DNA from: Mesorhabditis belari
Taxonomy: Eukaryota > Nematoda > Chromadorea > Rhabditida > Rhabditidae
Length of the DNA stretch: 64,000 nt
Assembly (NCBI GenBank): GCA_958450365.1
Contig: CAUEEP010000742.1
Coordinates: 5,623,001 to 5,687,000 of the forward strand
Direction of reading: 5' to 3'
Under the pieces are notes generated by a model, which saw only the letters and a list, made by a program, of their open reading frames with translations, searched no databases and had not been told where the DNA came from. The position numbers and the translations under genes are program-made. Below, one piece after another: positions 47,377 to 58,158 of this stretch (within the stretch, counting starts at the first letter, position 1; every line of letters begins with the position of its first letter).

Positions 47377-49424
47377 ATGGATCGGGTGAAATTCGCGGTT
47401 GTTCGGGTGCCCGAATCGAAAGTCATCGAATTTTTCGCTATCATTGTGAGTTTAATTGATCAATTTCTATATAAACAACAAACTATAAACTTTTCTTGAT
47501 TGAATATTCAAAAAGGACAAACTCTTTCAGGCTTCAAAGGGATTCACAGATGTCGCTTTTGTCAACAGTCTTCAACAAGCCGCTTTCACCAGTTTAGCTG
47601 ATGAGGTAAAGTCTAAAAAGCTAATGGAATCACAATTTGAACAACTTCAATAGATACTTTAATTGCAAAAGATAGATTTTTTTTTGGAAAAATTCACACT
47701 ATTTCAGCCACCACTTCCATCGGGTGGCTCACCGGCAAGTCATCACTCGAATGCAGGATTAAATGGAATGACAATATTACAAGTAAGTAAATAGTAAAGA
47801 TCAAATTCTTTTAGCATATTCTAGTTTGTTTTACCTACTTGTACTTTTGAATGCTACTTTTGAATTGAATACTACTCTTTTGAATGCATTCCCGATTTGC
47901 AGTCATCTCCATCTCCACCCCCTGCAGCCACAGTATCCACAAATAACACGACTCCTCTCAATTTATCCGATCTCTTCCCAGCGGTCAGTTTTACTTGAAG
48001 TGATTAAATTTTAAATGATTTTATTGATTTACAATTACCCTAAAGTCTCGAGTATAAGTTCATCCGAGTATAAGTTCTGCCTTAATGAAGAGGCCAAGGA
48101 GGGATCCATAAGACTGAGCACCGGAGAGGAGCAGGGCGGACGCGCTGAGCCACGCCCGGAGCAACAAATAACAGCATAAAATTGCTATAACCCTCAATAA
48201 ATTTACTTCTATTATTGTTCTTAAAAAGCAAAAAAGTTATGCTGTAGGGGGGTTCGAACCCTCGACACACCGCACCGGAGACAGCCGTCAATTTGCATGC
48301 GAAAACCAAACTGAACTTATACTCGCGACTTTAGGGTATATTATTATTATTATTCAATATTATTCAATCTTATTTTTCAGGTATTGGGCCAAGTGGCGAA
48401 TGGCCGAGATGTATCCCCATTTGGTGATGCTGGACTGTTACATGATGAAGTCGAAGAGGGAAGAGGAAGGGTAAGTTTTAAAGAAAAAGTTTTAAAGAAA
48501 TTCTTACAATCATAGATTCAACTAGTCCAACGCAAAGTCAAGATCTACATTCACTTTTCAGCCATATCATCAACGAATGAAGGGATGGCAGAGAACATAT
48601 CTATCAGAAATGTTAAAAGAGGGATATCCAAGCGATGAAAGATTACATGAAGCAATGCTGAAATGTGATTTGTCGAGGAGACAGGTTTGTCAAGGGAAAG
48701 CAAATCAAAGTTATTCAGATAGGACAGACTAAAGTTGAATGATCAGCGATCCTTACCGTAAATACTGTAATAGTACCCCACTATCCTCGTACAGTCGCGT
48801 AGTCGCTGTTTTTAGGATTTCATTTTTTTCAAAGCGCGCGTACTTTCAAAAAATATGTCTTTGGTATGAAAAAATAGCCCTGAATTTCAGCTATTTTTTG
48901 ATACCTAAGCGCGTATTGTAGCATAAACCAGTGTCGAGAAAAATTGTCGATAGGTTCTGATAAGCGATTCTCGAGATTTCGAGGAATTTAGGCTAAGGGT
49001 TATGCTAAGGGTTATGCTAAGCAGGGTTATGCTAAGTATTAGGCAACTGTAGCTGTCCGGCATGACGTTTTGTCATCTTCATCGTGGCTTCTGATTGAGC
49101 GATAGTGTGAGAATGATGAAACTCGTTCAAAGCTAGACTACGCAACACTCCGCACCGTCATTATGGGGGTAGGGTACTATTACAGTATTTACGGTAACTT
49201 TATCCCGTCCACAAGAATCCCATCAATACTTTGCCTCTTTGTAGTGCTATAATATTGACTACTTAATGGTTATCATCAAAACTCTTTTCCAGATCCTTCG
49301 TTTCATTAGCAAACGTGTGAACAATCCGAATAAAGGTTTGCGAACAGATTGGAGAGCGGCAAAAGCACATGATAATGAGAAAATGATTGGTGATGAAACG
49401 AAAGAAGAAATTTTGGAATCATGA
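47377..49424 (+). CDS. Divergent homeodomain-like protein
   Basis: Seven exons run from ATG 47377, directly after TTTCTAG (probable leader acceptor), to TGA 49422-49424; about 220 residues. The N-terminus is MDRVKFAVVRVPESKVIEFF. A Ser/Pro/Asn-rich linker follows (SSPSPPPAATVSTNNTTP). Near the C-terminus is a three-helix pattern: helix 1 MKGWQRTYLSEMLKEG, helix 2 SDERLHEAMLKCD, turn LSRRQ and recognition helix ILRFISKRVNNP. This has homeodomain spacing, with the usual WFxNRR core replaced by RFISKRV. DNA binding is therefore an inference. Introns 4 and 6 have been invaded by DNA elements (48038-48336 and 48756-49194) without harming the frame. Confidence 0.7.
48038..48336. mobile_element. 299-bp TA-flanked element with tRNA-like boxes
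   Basis: Inverted termini CCCTAAAGTCTCGAGTATAA ... and complement (one mismatch in about 26) are flanked by TA. Inside are a tRNA B-box (GGGTTCGAACCC, 48250-48262) and, on the minus strand, an A-box-like TGGCTCAGCGCG (about 48145-48156). The order is reversed relative to a tRNA. The long minus frame across it is a shadow of this sequence. Confidence 0.8.
48756..49194. mobile_element. Family 1 MITE copy B with 175-bp insert
   Basis: Same termini as 40998-41261 (CCGTAAATACTGTAATAGTA / complement) and TA flanks. It is expanded by about 175 bp that include four GGGTTATGCTAA-type repeats at about 48990-49040. It lies in an intron of the homeodomain-like gene. Confidence 0.9.
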
Positions 49425-50427
49425 GGGATTGCGGTGACTTACACCTTTCGTATGCATGCTAAACTTATTTTTATTATTGTGTTCCCCATTTCATTTCATA
49501 TCAAAATTATACCCTTTTCTTGCAAAAAAAAAAACAGCACAATTGCAAGGCAATTTGCAATTTGGTGGCTTGCATTTGTAGGAAGCTCCACATCTTTCCT
49601 TGACTCTTTTTCTTTAGTTCAAAGTCGAGCGTTTCTTTTCATTTTTTAAGTTTACCGTAGTTATTCCAGTACGAAACTTCAATAATTACGATATTTCAAT
49701 AAAATCCCTTCGAGATTGCTTTAACTTTTGTCTCGTTTTCCCTGATATTTCTTAGAGATTACGATCTAGATTTTCTAGTCTTTATTTAGTCGTTTTCTTT
49801 TCTTTTCCAGAGATATTTCATTCCAAAGATTGTGATTATTATATAATTTGGAGTTCTTTTGAAATTCCCCTAAAAAGCCTTGCCACTCTTTTACATGAGA
49901 AATTTACATATCGACTAGTCATCCTTTTTGTGTTTTATGGGACTTTTCCTTTATTGGGTCACAAGTTTTAAGGTGTTTTCTTTGTTTCTTTCTTTTAATA
50001 TCTAAAAGTCACTCATTATTCTTTTTCCATTTTTACGGTCAATTTGCTCGAAACTGCAAAACGATTTGTGATTCCCTAACTTTCTTCTTCCTTTTCTCGA
50101 TTCTTCCCTTACTTTCTTCTTCCTTTTCTCGATTCTTCCCCACAAAATGTGATTCAACAAATGCTTACTTTCATTCATTCATTTAAAACAAAAAAAAAAC
50201 ACAAATGATAATCAAATAAATATCAGAGATTTCGTTTTTCTTTTAATTTTTGTTGTTTTTGTGCATCACAGACCCGAATCGATAATGATAAATGGGGAGA
50301 AATTGAAGAAATCTGAAGAACAATGAAAGAAATGGAGATCCGATTCAATCGAACAAGTTTTAGATAGAAAATTGAGTGACATTTTGACAAATAGTCGCTT
50401 TGACAAGAATTTCAGTATCTAATAGTA
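49425..50427. other. 3' flank and intergenic region
   Basis: T-rich sequence. A 31-bp pyrimidine-rich motif (TTACTTTCTTCTTCC...) is duplicated in tandem at about 50080-50142. I see no gene. Confidence 0.5.
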
Positions 50428-50660
50428 CACTACTGGACAATGAGATATCATATTTGAAAAACGATCGTCACCTTCGCGCGTCTGTAACTTCCTTGTCTTT
50501 ACGGTATTTCTAAATATGAATATTACCATTGTGTAGCCCTTGAAAAGAGCTTTCAGAAAATGTATAACACTAATAGTTTAAACTCAAAGACAAGGGAGTT
50601 ACAGACGCGCGAAAGTGCGAAAGTGTTTTTTCAAATATGATATTTCATTGTCCAGTACTG
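50428..50660. mobile_element. 233-bp TA-flanked MITE, family 2 copy A (complete)
   Basis: Terminal repeats CACTACTGGACAATGAGATA ... and complement ...TTCATTGTCCAGTACTG, TA on both sides. The sub-terminal CGCGCGTCTGTAACT motif is also inverted. Confidence 0.88.
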
Positions 50661-50951
50661 TACGTCTAGTCGAGACAACTAACATTTTCGCAAAAAATAA
50701 AATCGCCTAACAAAGGCATAATAAATCTAGAACATTTTAAAAAGAATCATAAATAAAAACCTAGATCTTGTTCTTTTAAATTGTTCTTTTAAATCGATTT
50801 TGTGCTCAAAAATTGGACTGGATTCTTTCTGGCATCTTGAATTTGTTATCTTTCTTGCCAGGTCAAGGATAAAGTGCACCAGAAGAGATGTGTTTAGAAT
50901 AGAATATGTGTTTTGAGCACAAAGTACACAAAAAGAAGCAACTAGAGTCAC

Positions 50952-51497
50952 CTATCGAAAAAGCAAAAACAATAATAACAAAACAAATGGTAGGAGGAGG
51001 TTGAAAGAATTGCTTAAATTACAATAATCATGAGTATAACAAACGCAATGAATTTGAAATCCATTATTACGACAACCATCCATTTCAAGAAGGTAATCTC
51101 TAAAAAGGAAATTCTTGAGGTGAGATTGAATGAGAAGAGACTATTTCATATTATTATCTTATTGAATAATGTGTTTTTCTAAGAGGTGAGCAATTTTTTA
51201 AAAGCTACCGTCACTCTCTATTCGAAACTGACCTTGTTTCTGTGGGTAAACATGTGAATGCCAAATATCCATTACTTTCCGGATCGAGATTCACAACTCG
51301 TGTACAACCAACGCCTACAAATCGCATTTAATTCATAGGTGACTGTGGTAACTTTATTGTTAACACTTGATAACAATTCAATCCATTAACATAACAATTC
51401 AATTTCCATACCATAACAATTCAATTTCTTTCTCTCTACCTTGACATTCTTTACACGATGCATTCTGCTCACAATCGAGCCCCTCAAAACAACGCAT
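50952..51497 (-). CDS. Ly6/uPAR (LU)-domain protein with GPI-type tail
   Basis: Three exons on the minus strand join in frame. The first is RCFEGLDCEQNASCKECQ. After TTTGTAG comes GVGCTRVVNLDPESNGYLAF then TCLPTET. After TTTTTAG come DYLLEMDGCRNNGFQIHCVC, YTHDYCN and a hydrophobic end (FNLLLPFVLLLFLLFR), TAG 50952-50954. The Cys pattern with terminal C-x-C-x4-CN is the three-finger LU fold, like nematode ODR-2/HOT proteins, and the tail fits GPI anchoring at the neuronal or epidermal surface. The first usable ATG (51495-51497) gives no signal peptide and an in-frame TAA lies just upstream, so the first exon is missing or displaced. A direct repeat TTCCTCTAATCGATGC (about 51495 and 51555) sits exactly at that border. 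Confidence 0.7.
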
Positions 51498-53172
51498 CGA
51501 TTAGAGGAATAAATGAAGGAAATTGTAAAGATGTCGTGAGGAGATTTTGCTGAAATGGCATCGATTAGAGGAATAACTTAAACGAAAAGCTTGTTTTGAA
51601 GAGAAATGAACACCAAAAAAAATGAAAAACCCGTAAAGCTTATAAATGGGTGTTGTTTGCCGCAAAAAGAACCCAAGAATTGATCATGAATCGACAATGA
51701 GAAAAAGGATGGATAAAGAGGAAAAGAACAAAAGAACAACAATAGAGAGAGATGAGGGGAAATCAAGAGGAACTGCCGTTGATCAATGGACAAATGATAT
51801 GATGAGTAGAATCCTGACAAAGAATCAGTAAAGATTACAATCTTTTGTTGTTTTGAAAATTTTCCAAAGATCTTTATTGAACATTTTGTGAAGTGAAAAC
51901 GTTAAATGCTTAACTTGTCATCTGTACTACTCAAATTACATTATACAATGTAAATCCCAAATAAAAAAGCTTTATTATGTATTTGGGTAGGTTTAAATTG
52001 TCAAAAATGGATTTTTCAGCTTAACACAGCCCCGGGACGTTTGTTAAAGTTTGCAAAGTGAAAGTGAAAGCGAACATTTGCTGAACTTCAAGGAAAAGAG
52101 CGCATTTTTTTCCTATCAAACATAAATCCTTTCAATAAATGAGATCTCTTTGTCTAAACAAAAAACAAGACATTTCTTTCATAAGAGATTTGACGAGAGA
52201 CGGAAAAAGGAAATGGAGAGGATGAAAGCCGTGAATTCCCTTCTTTCTTTCCTCTATATTGTCTATTCTCCAGAATCGGATCAGATTTCATCTGATTTCT
52301 CTTCTTTTTTGTTGTCCATGTTTGGAAGAAGTTGTTCAGAAGGAATAGAAAGGAGTTAATCTTTGAAATTCTTATAGAAAAGCTTTTGGAAAGGCAAGTC
52401 AGGAGGTCAGGATGGTATCAGGAGATTGTACAATGATGCTTATTTGCAGGGTTATTCCAACCGGGCCAGGCTCACGAGTTATATTTAGTGAGCCAGCCAG
52501 ACAACACAAGGACAACACAAAAGCCATTATTGTTCTGACTCTGTCCTAGCAAAAGAAAGATCATAGCCAGATCATGAATGTTGTTCCAGGAATGTTATTT
52601 CACTAAGAATTAGAAGAGTTACCGATCAATATTGATTGATTGATGGATACAATGATAACTTTTACTTGTCAAAAGTCAAAGAGATGCAGAAATGAAGATG
52701 ATGCTTGATGCTGAAGTCAAAAATGAGACTCAATCTGATGAGATCAACAAGGGAAACGATACAAATTTCCCGCAAAAATCCTTTTGACTTAAAACTAGAG
52801 GACAAGAAAAAGAAGAAAACAAGATGGAGAAAGGAAATTATTGGTGGATGACAAATGGGATACAACGAAGAGAATAATTCATCGGATATCTGCCTCAAGC
52901 CTTCAGGAAAAAAGGAAATATGAAAAGAAAAGGGAAAACGACATATTTCGATCATCTTTCGATGAAGAGGAATTTATTTTCGCCGTCCTTTTTCATACAA
53001 ATTATTATTGGTGTGGAATTTGTGGACATTTTGATCCACTTTCAAATAGATAAACAAGTATTTATTTAGCTTCTTGTTTTAGAGTTTTTAGAGATTCCAA
53101 TCTCATCTTTACTTTACTTCAAAATGAAATCATTTCTTATCAATTACTCAATAAATATTATCAATAAATATA

Positions 53173-53323
53173 CAGTACTGGACAATGAAATATCATATTT
53201 GAAAAAACACTTTCGCACTTTCGCGCGTCTGTAACTCCCTTGTCTTTGAGTTTAAACTATTAGTGTTATACATTTTCTGAAAGCTCTTTTCAAGGGCTAC
53301 ACAATGGTAATATTAATATTTAG
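53173..53323. mobile_element. Family 2 MITE, partial (left end)
   Basis: It starts CAGTACTGGACAATGAAATA next to TA and matches the complement of 50428-50660 up to GGTAATATTAATATTTAG. The right terminus is missing. Confidence 0.85.
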
Positions 53324-53721
53324 ATGCATCGCTTGTTTGTAAAATGTATATAATCTCAAACCCAGAAACCTAGAAATCTCAAAAATTCAAAAGCATCTAG
53401 CTAAAATTCTTCTCGATTTCTTGCAGATCTTGAATTCTTTAGCATCCAAACATCTATCCCATAGGCTATTTCTTGGTACAAAAGTCGAACATTACTAGGA
53501 CGATGTTTTGGTTTAACTTTTAAAACAGGGCATCCCACCAGTCGTTTCACGGCAAATCGTACAAAAACGGGATGTGAAAGTGCAAGGAGGCGTCAAATCG
53601 TTTACCCTAGATCTCTCAGAATTTACATACGGTGTATAGGTGAATTTATATGCACAAAATAGATTTTTGGTTTGTTTTGGCTTTGGTCAATGAATTATGG
53701 TATTTGGAATTTGTTTCGGTG

Positions 53722-53907
53722 TTTCGCGCGTCTGTATTCCGTAGTCTTTGAGTTTAAACTATTAGTGTTATACATTTTCTGAAAGCTCTTTTCAAGGGCT
53801 ACACAATGGTAATATTAAAATTTAGAAATACGGTAAAGACAAGGGAGTTACAGGCGCGCGAAAGTGATGATCGTTTTTCAAATATCATATTTCATTGTCC
53901 AGTAGTG
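53722..53907. mobile_element. Family 2 MITE, partial (right end)
   Basis: It begins inside the element at TTTCGCGCGTCTGTA and ends with a complete terminus TTTCATTGTCCAGTAGTG followed by TA. It overlaps in content with the left partial copy by about 120 bp. Confidence 0.85.
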
Positions 53908-55077
53908 TAACTCGTGAGCTCAGACAGGCCTGGCCCGGTTGGAATAACCCTGCACATAAGCATCATTGTACAATCTCCTGATACCTGATTCTTATCAATC
54001 AAAAAAAATCTTAAAATTGAAGGCTGATCCACGAGAATTACCCAGAAAATTCGTGAAAAATAACAAAGCGAAAATTTGGTGGTTCTTCAAAAAAAAGCTT
54101 TTCTTTTTTGATTCTCTTTTTTTGTGTGTTAGAATCTCCCTTCTCCTTTCCCCTTTTTTGGATGAAAATTGGTCTCCTTTGTCCTTTTCGGCAATCCTCA
54201 AAAGACCGACAATTTTTCTCGGCTAAAAGTTTTTTCAATCTTTCGAATTTTTGAGTTTTTTTTTGAGGCAAATTATCGTCAAAATACTTTAGCCACAATT
54301 GCATAAAGACGAGGAAATGCGAAAAGTCGACAAATTTTCATTTCTTTCGAAACATTTCTTTTGAGGAGACAAATTTTGAGTTTAAAAGTGAGAACCGGTT
54401 GATGCTGCTTCTTTTTGGAGAGACTCTAAATAACTAGTAAAATATGAAGCTATTTTGAAGCTCTATGAAGCTATTTTGAATTCAAACTAAAAATAGTTAA
54501 AGTTAAACTTATGAAGTGAAAAAGTGCTTAACTTTAAGGAATTATTACACTTTGAAAGAGTCAGAAAGGAGACCAAATTCTTCTTTTTTTTTTCTAGAGA
54601 ACTCACCCAAAAAGCAGCTCGATTTTCTAATTAGAAAGGGCTAAAGAAAAGAAAGAAAAGAAATGGAAAAGAGACGAAAAGGGGTCAGATTTGGAGGAGA
54701 TTCTCTTCTCGAAGGGAAACAAGTCTCTTCAAAACATCAAAAGCAGTCAAATGAAGGAAAATGATAGGAAAGGACAGGGAAAAGATTGAGATAGGCAACG
54801 TGCTAATTGAATGTCATACACACGGATTGCGGATGGTGAAGTTGAGGTGAAGTTCTCGGAAACAAACTTTAGCAAACGTCCCGAGAGCTGTGTTAAGCTG
54901 AGAAATCCATTTTTGACAACTTAAATCCACCCAAATACATAATAAAGCTTTTTTATTTGGGATTTATAATGTAATTTGAGTAGTACAGATGAAAAGTTAA
55001 GCATTTAACTTCAAAGCTATCTACCTCTTTCAAAAATTTGACTACTTTTTGTGGTGGTCTTTTCAAATTCAATTTAC

Positions 55078-55646
55078 ATATCATTTCATCGAATTCCTAC
55101 CCTTTTTTGGGGTTAAAAGCCATGATGAATAGGCAATTCAAAGGGGAAATGGATATGAAAGGAACCGCTCAAAAATCTACTCAAAATGAGTTTTGGGAAA
55201 AGTTAACGAAATAGTTTTTCAAAGCAAAACAAAAAGGTATTTTTCCTTTTTGTCACCTTTGGTCTGAGTGGCAAGTCAACAATGAAAAGTGACCAGTTTT
55301 TGATTGAGAATGATGAACAACTGACAAAGCGAGTTCTTTTGATTTTTGTTGGAATAGAGAACAACGAATGGAGGCACAGTAGATCAGATTCAATATCGAA
55401 AGTGACTGAAACGATACGGTAGCTGGGTTATCATTCAAAGAAAAACACTGTGCTCACGATAAAATCAATTTCAAATAGGTAAGCAGAATTGAAATCAATC
55501 TGTGAAATCAACAATGAAATGGTTTACAACGAGATGTGATGTGATGTGAAGATGTGAAGTGATTTCATATCCATTTCCCCTTTGAATTGCCTATTCATCA
55601 TGACTTTTAACCCCAAAAAAGGGTAGGAATTTGATGAAATGATATA
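55078..55646. mobile_element. 569-bp long-hairpin element
   Basis: About 80-bp arms (55079-55160 and 55563-55645) are near-perfect inverted copies, beginning TATCATTTCATC and containing AAGCCATGATGAATAGGCAA. The centre has no coding capacity. Confidence 0.85.
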
Positions 55647-56241
55647 AAGTGATGTGAAGTCGTGAAAATGAAAACTTTTTATCAGTAAAGAGCTCGATTA
55701 ATTAAAAACTGAAGTGACAACGAGTAGAAGTAGCTATTTGAATGATTAATTCATCTGAAAAATGGATAGATTTGAAAAGGAATTGAGAGGGCAATTTTCG
55801 TACAAAATGCCCCATCGAAAAGTGGGGAAATGAGAAAAGATGAAAAGATGAAAAGAGACGTCAAACCTTGTAAAGAATGAGAAAAGAAACCGAGCGAATG
55901 AATTGAGTTTCGCCCGTTTTGGAGGAAAGGTTAAAGAAGGGAAAATGAGTGGAAATGAGAAGAAGCTATTGAAAAAGATCAGGAGAAAGAGACAATTAAC
56001 CGGTTAAGGGAAAGAATGAAAAGAAAGAGACTAATTGGAATGGAGAACCACCAATTCAGGAGGGGAGATACATGCAAAGCATCCGACAGCCATGTTAAGC
56101 AATGTTTTTTCATCAGAATCGATATCTTTCGGATGTTTTCGGTTTATTAAGTAGATCAAAAAATACAATGGAAATTAGAGCTGATAGCTTCTATGAATAT
56201 CTGAGGCTATTAGTTTTCGTTTGGATGAGGAAGGTGAACAA

Positions 56242-56293
56242 TAGCACAGAACAACAGCACAGAACAACAGCACAGAACAACAGCACAACAACA
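56242..56293 (+). repeat. 15-bp tandem repeat
   Basis: About 3.5 copies of CACAGAACAACAG, read as Gln/Thr-rich in one frame; probably non-coding. Confidence 0.8.
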
Positions 56294-57514
56294 GAACCTG
56301 AAGTATTAAAGCAAACGAAATTCTTTTCTTTATTGTAAAAACAAACGAGCATAAGGTGATAAAATAGGTAACACTTGCAAGTTTGTGTTCATTGATGTTC
56401 ATTAGTTAAAAGGGGATGAGGGGAATGACTTCAAGAGAGAGCATAAAGGAGAGGATGGCCCGATTTTGGTGCTGGTTGAATGGAAAATGAAAGAGCAATG
56501 GGAAGGGGACTTGAAAAGAGAAAAAGAGAGTAAGGGAAAGAATGGAGAATAGATCCCTGGGAAAATCTCAATCATAAAGTTGATGACTCAAAAGATCATT
56601 TGTCTCATTTGATTTTAAGGGTTTTGAGTCAGAAATGAGATGGAAAGAACCTTTTGAATCGCGTTAAATTTCAGTTGCAGATTGTTAACTCTTCTGTAAA
56701 CTTGTACATTGTATTTGATTTATCAATAAAAAACAAATAACTCTTTATTATGCTTTTTGAAATGAGATCAATGAATGGAGAGATGGGGAAACGATCAAGG
56801 AATTGCAAAACAAAACGACTAGTTCCACAAATTTTTGGCTTATTTTGAAACAAAAATTATCAAATTTTCTTTTAAAGCAATAGGCACCTCGATTAGCGGT
56901 TTGTAAAAGAAAAACTTGTGAAAGAAAATGATTTTAAAAAGAGATAACTGAATGGATGGAATGCATAGATGGATTGACCGATCATCGACCCCAAATTGGC
57001 GCCATTCGTTCCCAATCGTTTTGCTCAGCCCTGAATAAAGAAAATTCAATTGTTTATGTAATAGATCAATATGAGTTAGTGGGATAAAGTCATGAGTATG
57101 GTTATTGGTTATTGGATTGGATAAAGTTATTGGTTATCTCTCCTCCCCCCTCCCACTCGAAAATTTGCATTTATCAATTTGCATATAACATTCTGATTTT
57201 CGCAGTGGGGCTCCCATCTCTTGGTAAGTAGTATTAAGCAATAAAATTTGCATAAAAATTAGAACGATAGCAATTGTTTTTTGAATAAAAACATTTTCTA
57301 TATGTTCTATATTATCTATAATAAAGTAAATAGGAAATGCGAGACCAGAAATCAAATTAGCATATGCGCGAAATTAGTATTTAACTGCACCAACGAAGCG
57401 CAGCGGAGCATTGGTGGGGAAAATTTCAGTCTACTGAATGGTTGGTTTCTTTTTTTTGCGGGGGGGGAATAACCAATAAGTACCAAGTCATGTATTGATT
57501 AACTTTTATTTGCC

Positions 57515-58158
57515 TCATCCAGCCCACCTTTTCTCTCTTTCTTCATTCACCAACGCGGAAAGGTATCGTCGAAGTCGTATTCGGTGAACCGTCTCACGCA
57601 ATTCGTGATCCAAATCTCTGAAAGCTATTTAATTACATTTTCTAAGTAAACATGAATTCTTTTTGTTACCGTAAATACTGTAATTGGACCCCACCCCCCT
57701 CGTACAGTCGTGTAGTCGCAAAGTTTTTTAGTGTTTCATTTTTTTCAAAGCGCCCGTACTTTCAAAAAATGCGTCTTTGGTATCAAAAAATAGCTGAAAT
57801 TCAGGGCTATTTTTTGATACCTAAGCGCGCATTGTAGCATAAACCAGTGTCGAGACAAAACTGTTCAAAGCTAGACTACACAACACTCCGCACCGTCATT
57901 ATCGGGGTGGGGTACTATTACAGTATTTACGGTAGTTAGTTTTGCTGCTTTGTCATTTATCTAATTTTCTTCTCAAACTCACTTCAATGACTCAGCTGAG
58001 TGTAGTGGATGAGCTTTATAAAGAGAAAAGTGTTGGGGTTGATTGGAAAGAGATGATTGGGATGCTTGGAATGATTCTTGAGGCGAATTGGGTCTCGTTT
58101 GTCCAAGAAGAAACAGGCATGACATGATGGAACACAGGAAATAGCGCCGAACACCCAT
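57515..58158 (-). CDS. Candidate secreted peptide-hormone / neuropeptide precursor
   Basis: Two exons, 92 residues. Exon 1 follows AATTTCAG (probable leader acceptor) and starts MGVRRYFLCSIMSCLFLLGQ, a good signal peptide. A Ser/Gln/Pro-rich spacer follows, ending HSAESL (donor AA|gtgagt). Exon 2, after GCTTTCAG, gives KDLDHELRETVHRIRLRRYL then SALVNEEREKRWAG, TGA 57515-57517. An AATAAA signal starts 5 bases after the stop codon. The C-terminal half is one amphipathic basic helix with dibasic sites (RR, KR) and a terminal Gly suitable for amidation. The helix loosely recalls secretin/PACAP-type ligands (RLRRYLSALVN), but this is resemblance, not homology. The intron holds an entire family 1 MITE. 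Splice phases match exactly, so a real gene is likely; its class is inferred. Confidence 0.65.
57669..57932. mobile_element. 264-bp TA-flanked MITE, family 1 copy C
   Basis: Termini CCGTAAATACTGTAATTGGA / complement, TA flanks. It is the same length as copy A but in the opposite orientation, and sits in the intron of the peptide precursor. Confidence 0.9.

Larger units (their letters stand above)
51901..55019. mobile_element. 3.1-kb inverted-repeat composite
   Basis: Arms 51901-52053 and 54863-55019 are inverted copies, over 90 percent identical by eye. They start GTTAAATGCTTAACTT and end GGACGTTTG(C/T)TAAAGTTTG. A second inverted pair (52414-52481 / 53908-53985, containing GGAGATTGTACAATGATGC) is nested inside, and two partial family 2 MITEs lie within that. 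No transposase-length frame exists between the arms. Confidence 0.75.
55020..57514. other. Gene-poor region
   Basis: Mostly GA-rich, AT-rich sequence with no exon pair found. It holds a 569-bp hairpin element and a short tandem repeat, both listed separately. Confidence 0.5.

Noticed and set aside
48140..48262. Functional tRNA gene
   Set aside because: A- and B-boxes are in reversed order about 100 bases apart and no cloverleaf can be formed.
48082..48309. 75-codon minus-strand frame in the 299-bp element
   Set aside because: Shadow translation of tRNA-like sequence inside a mobile element.
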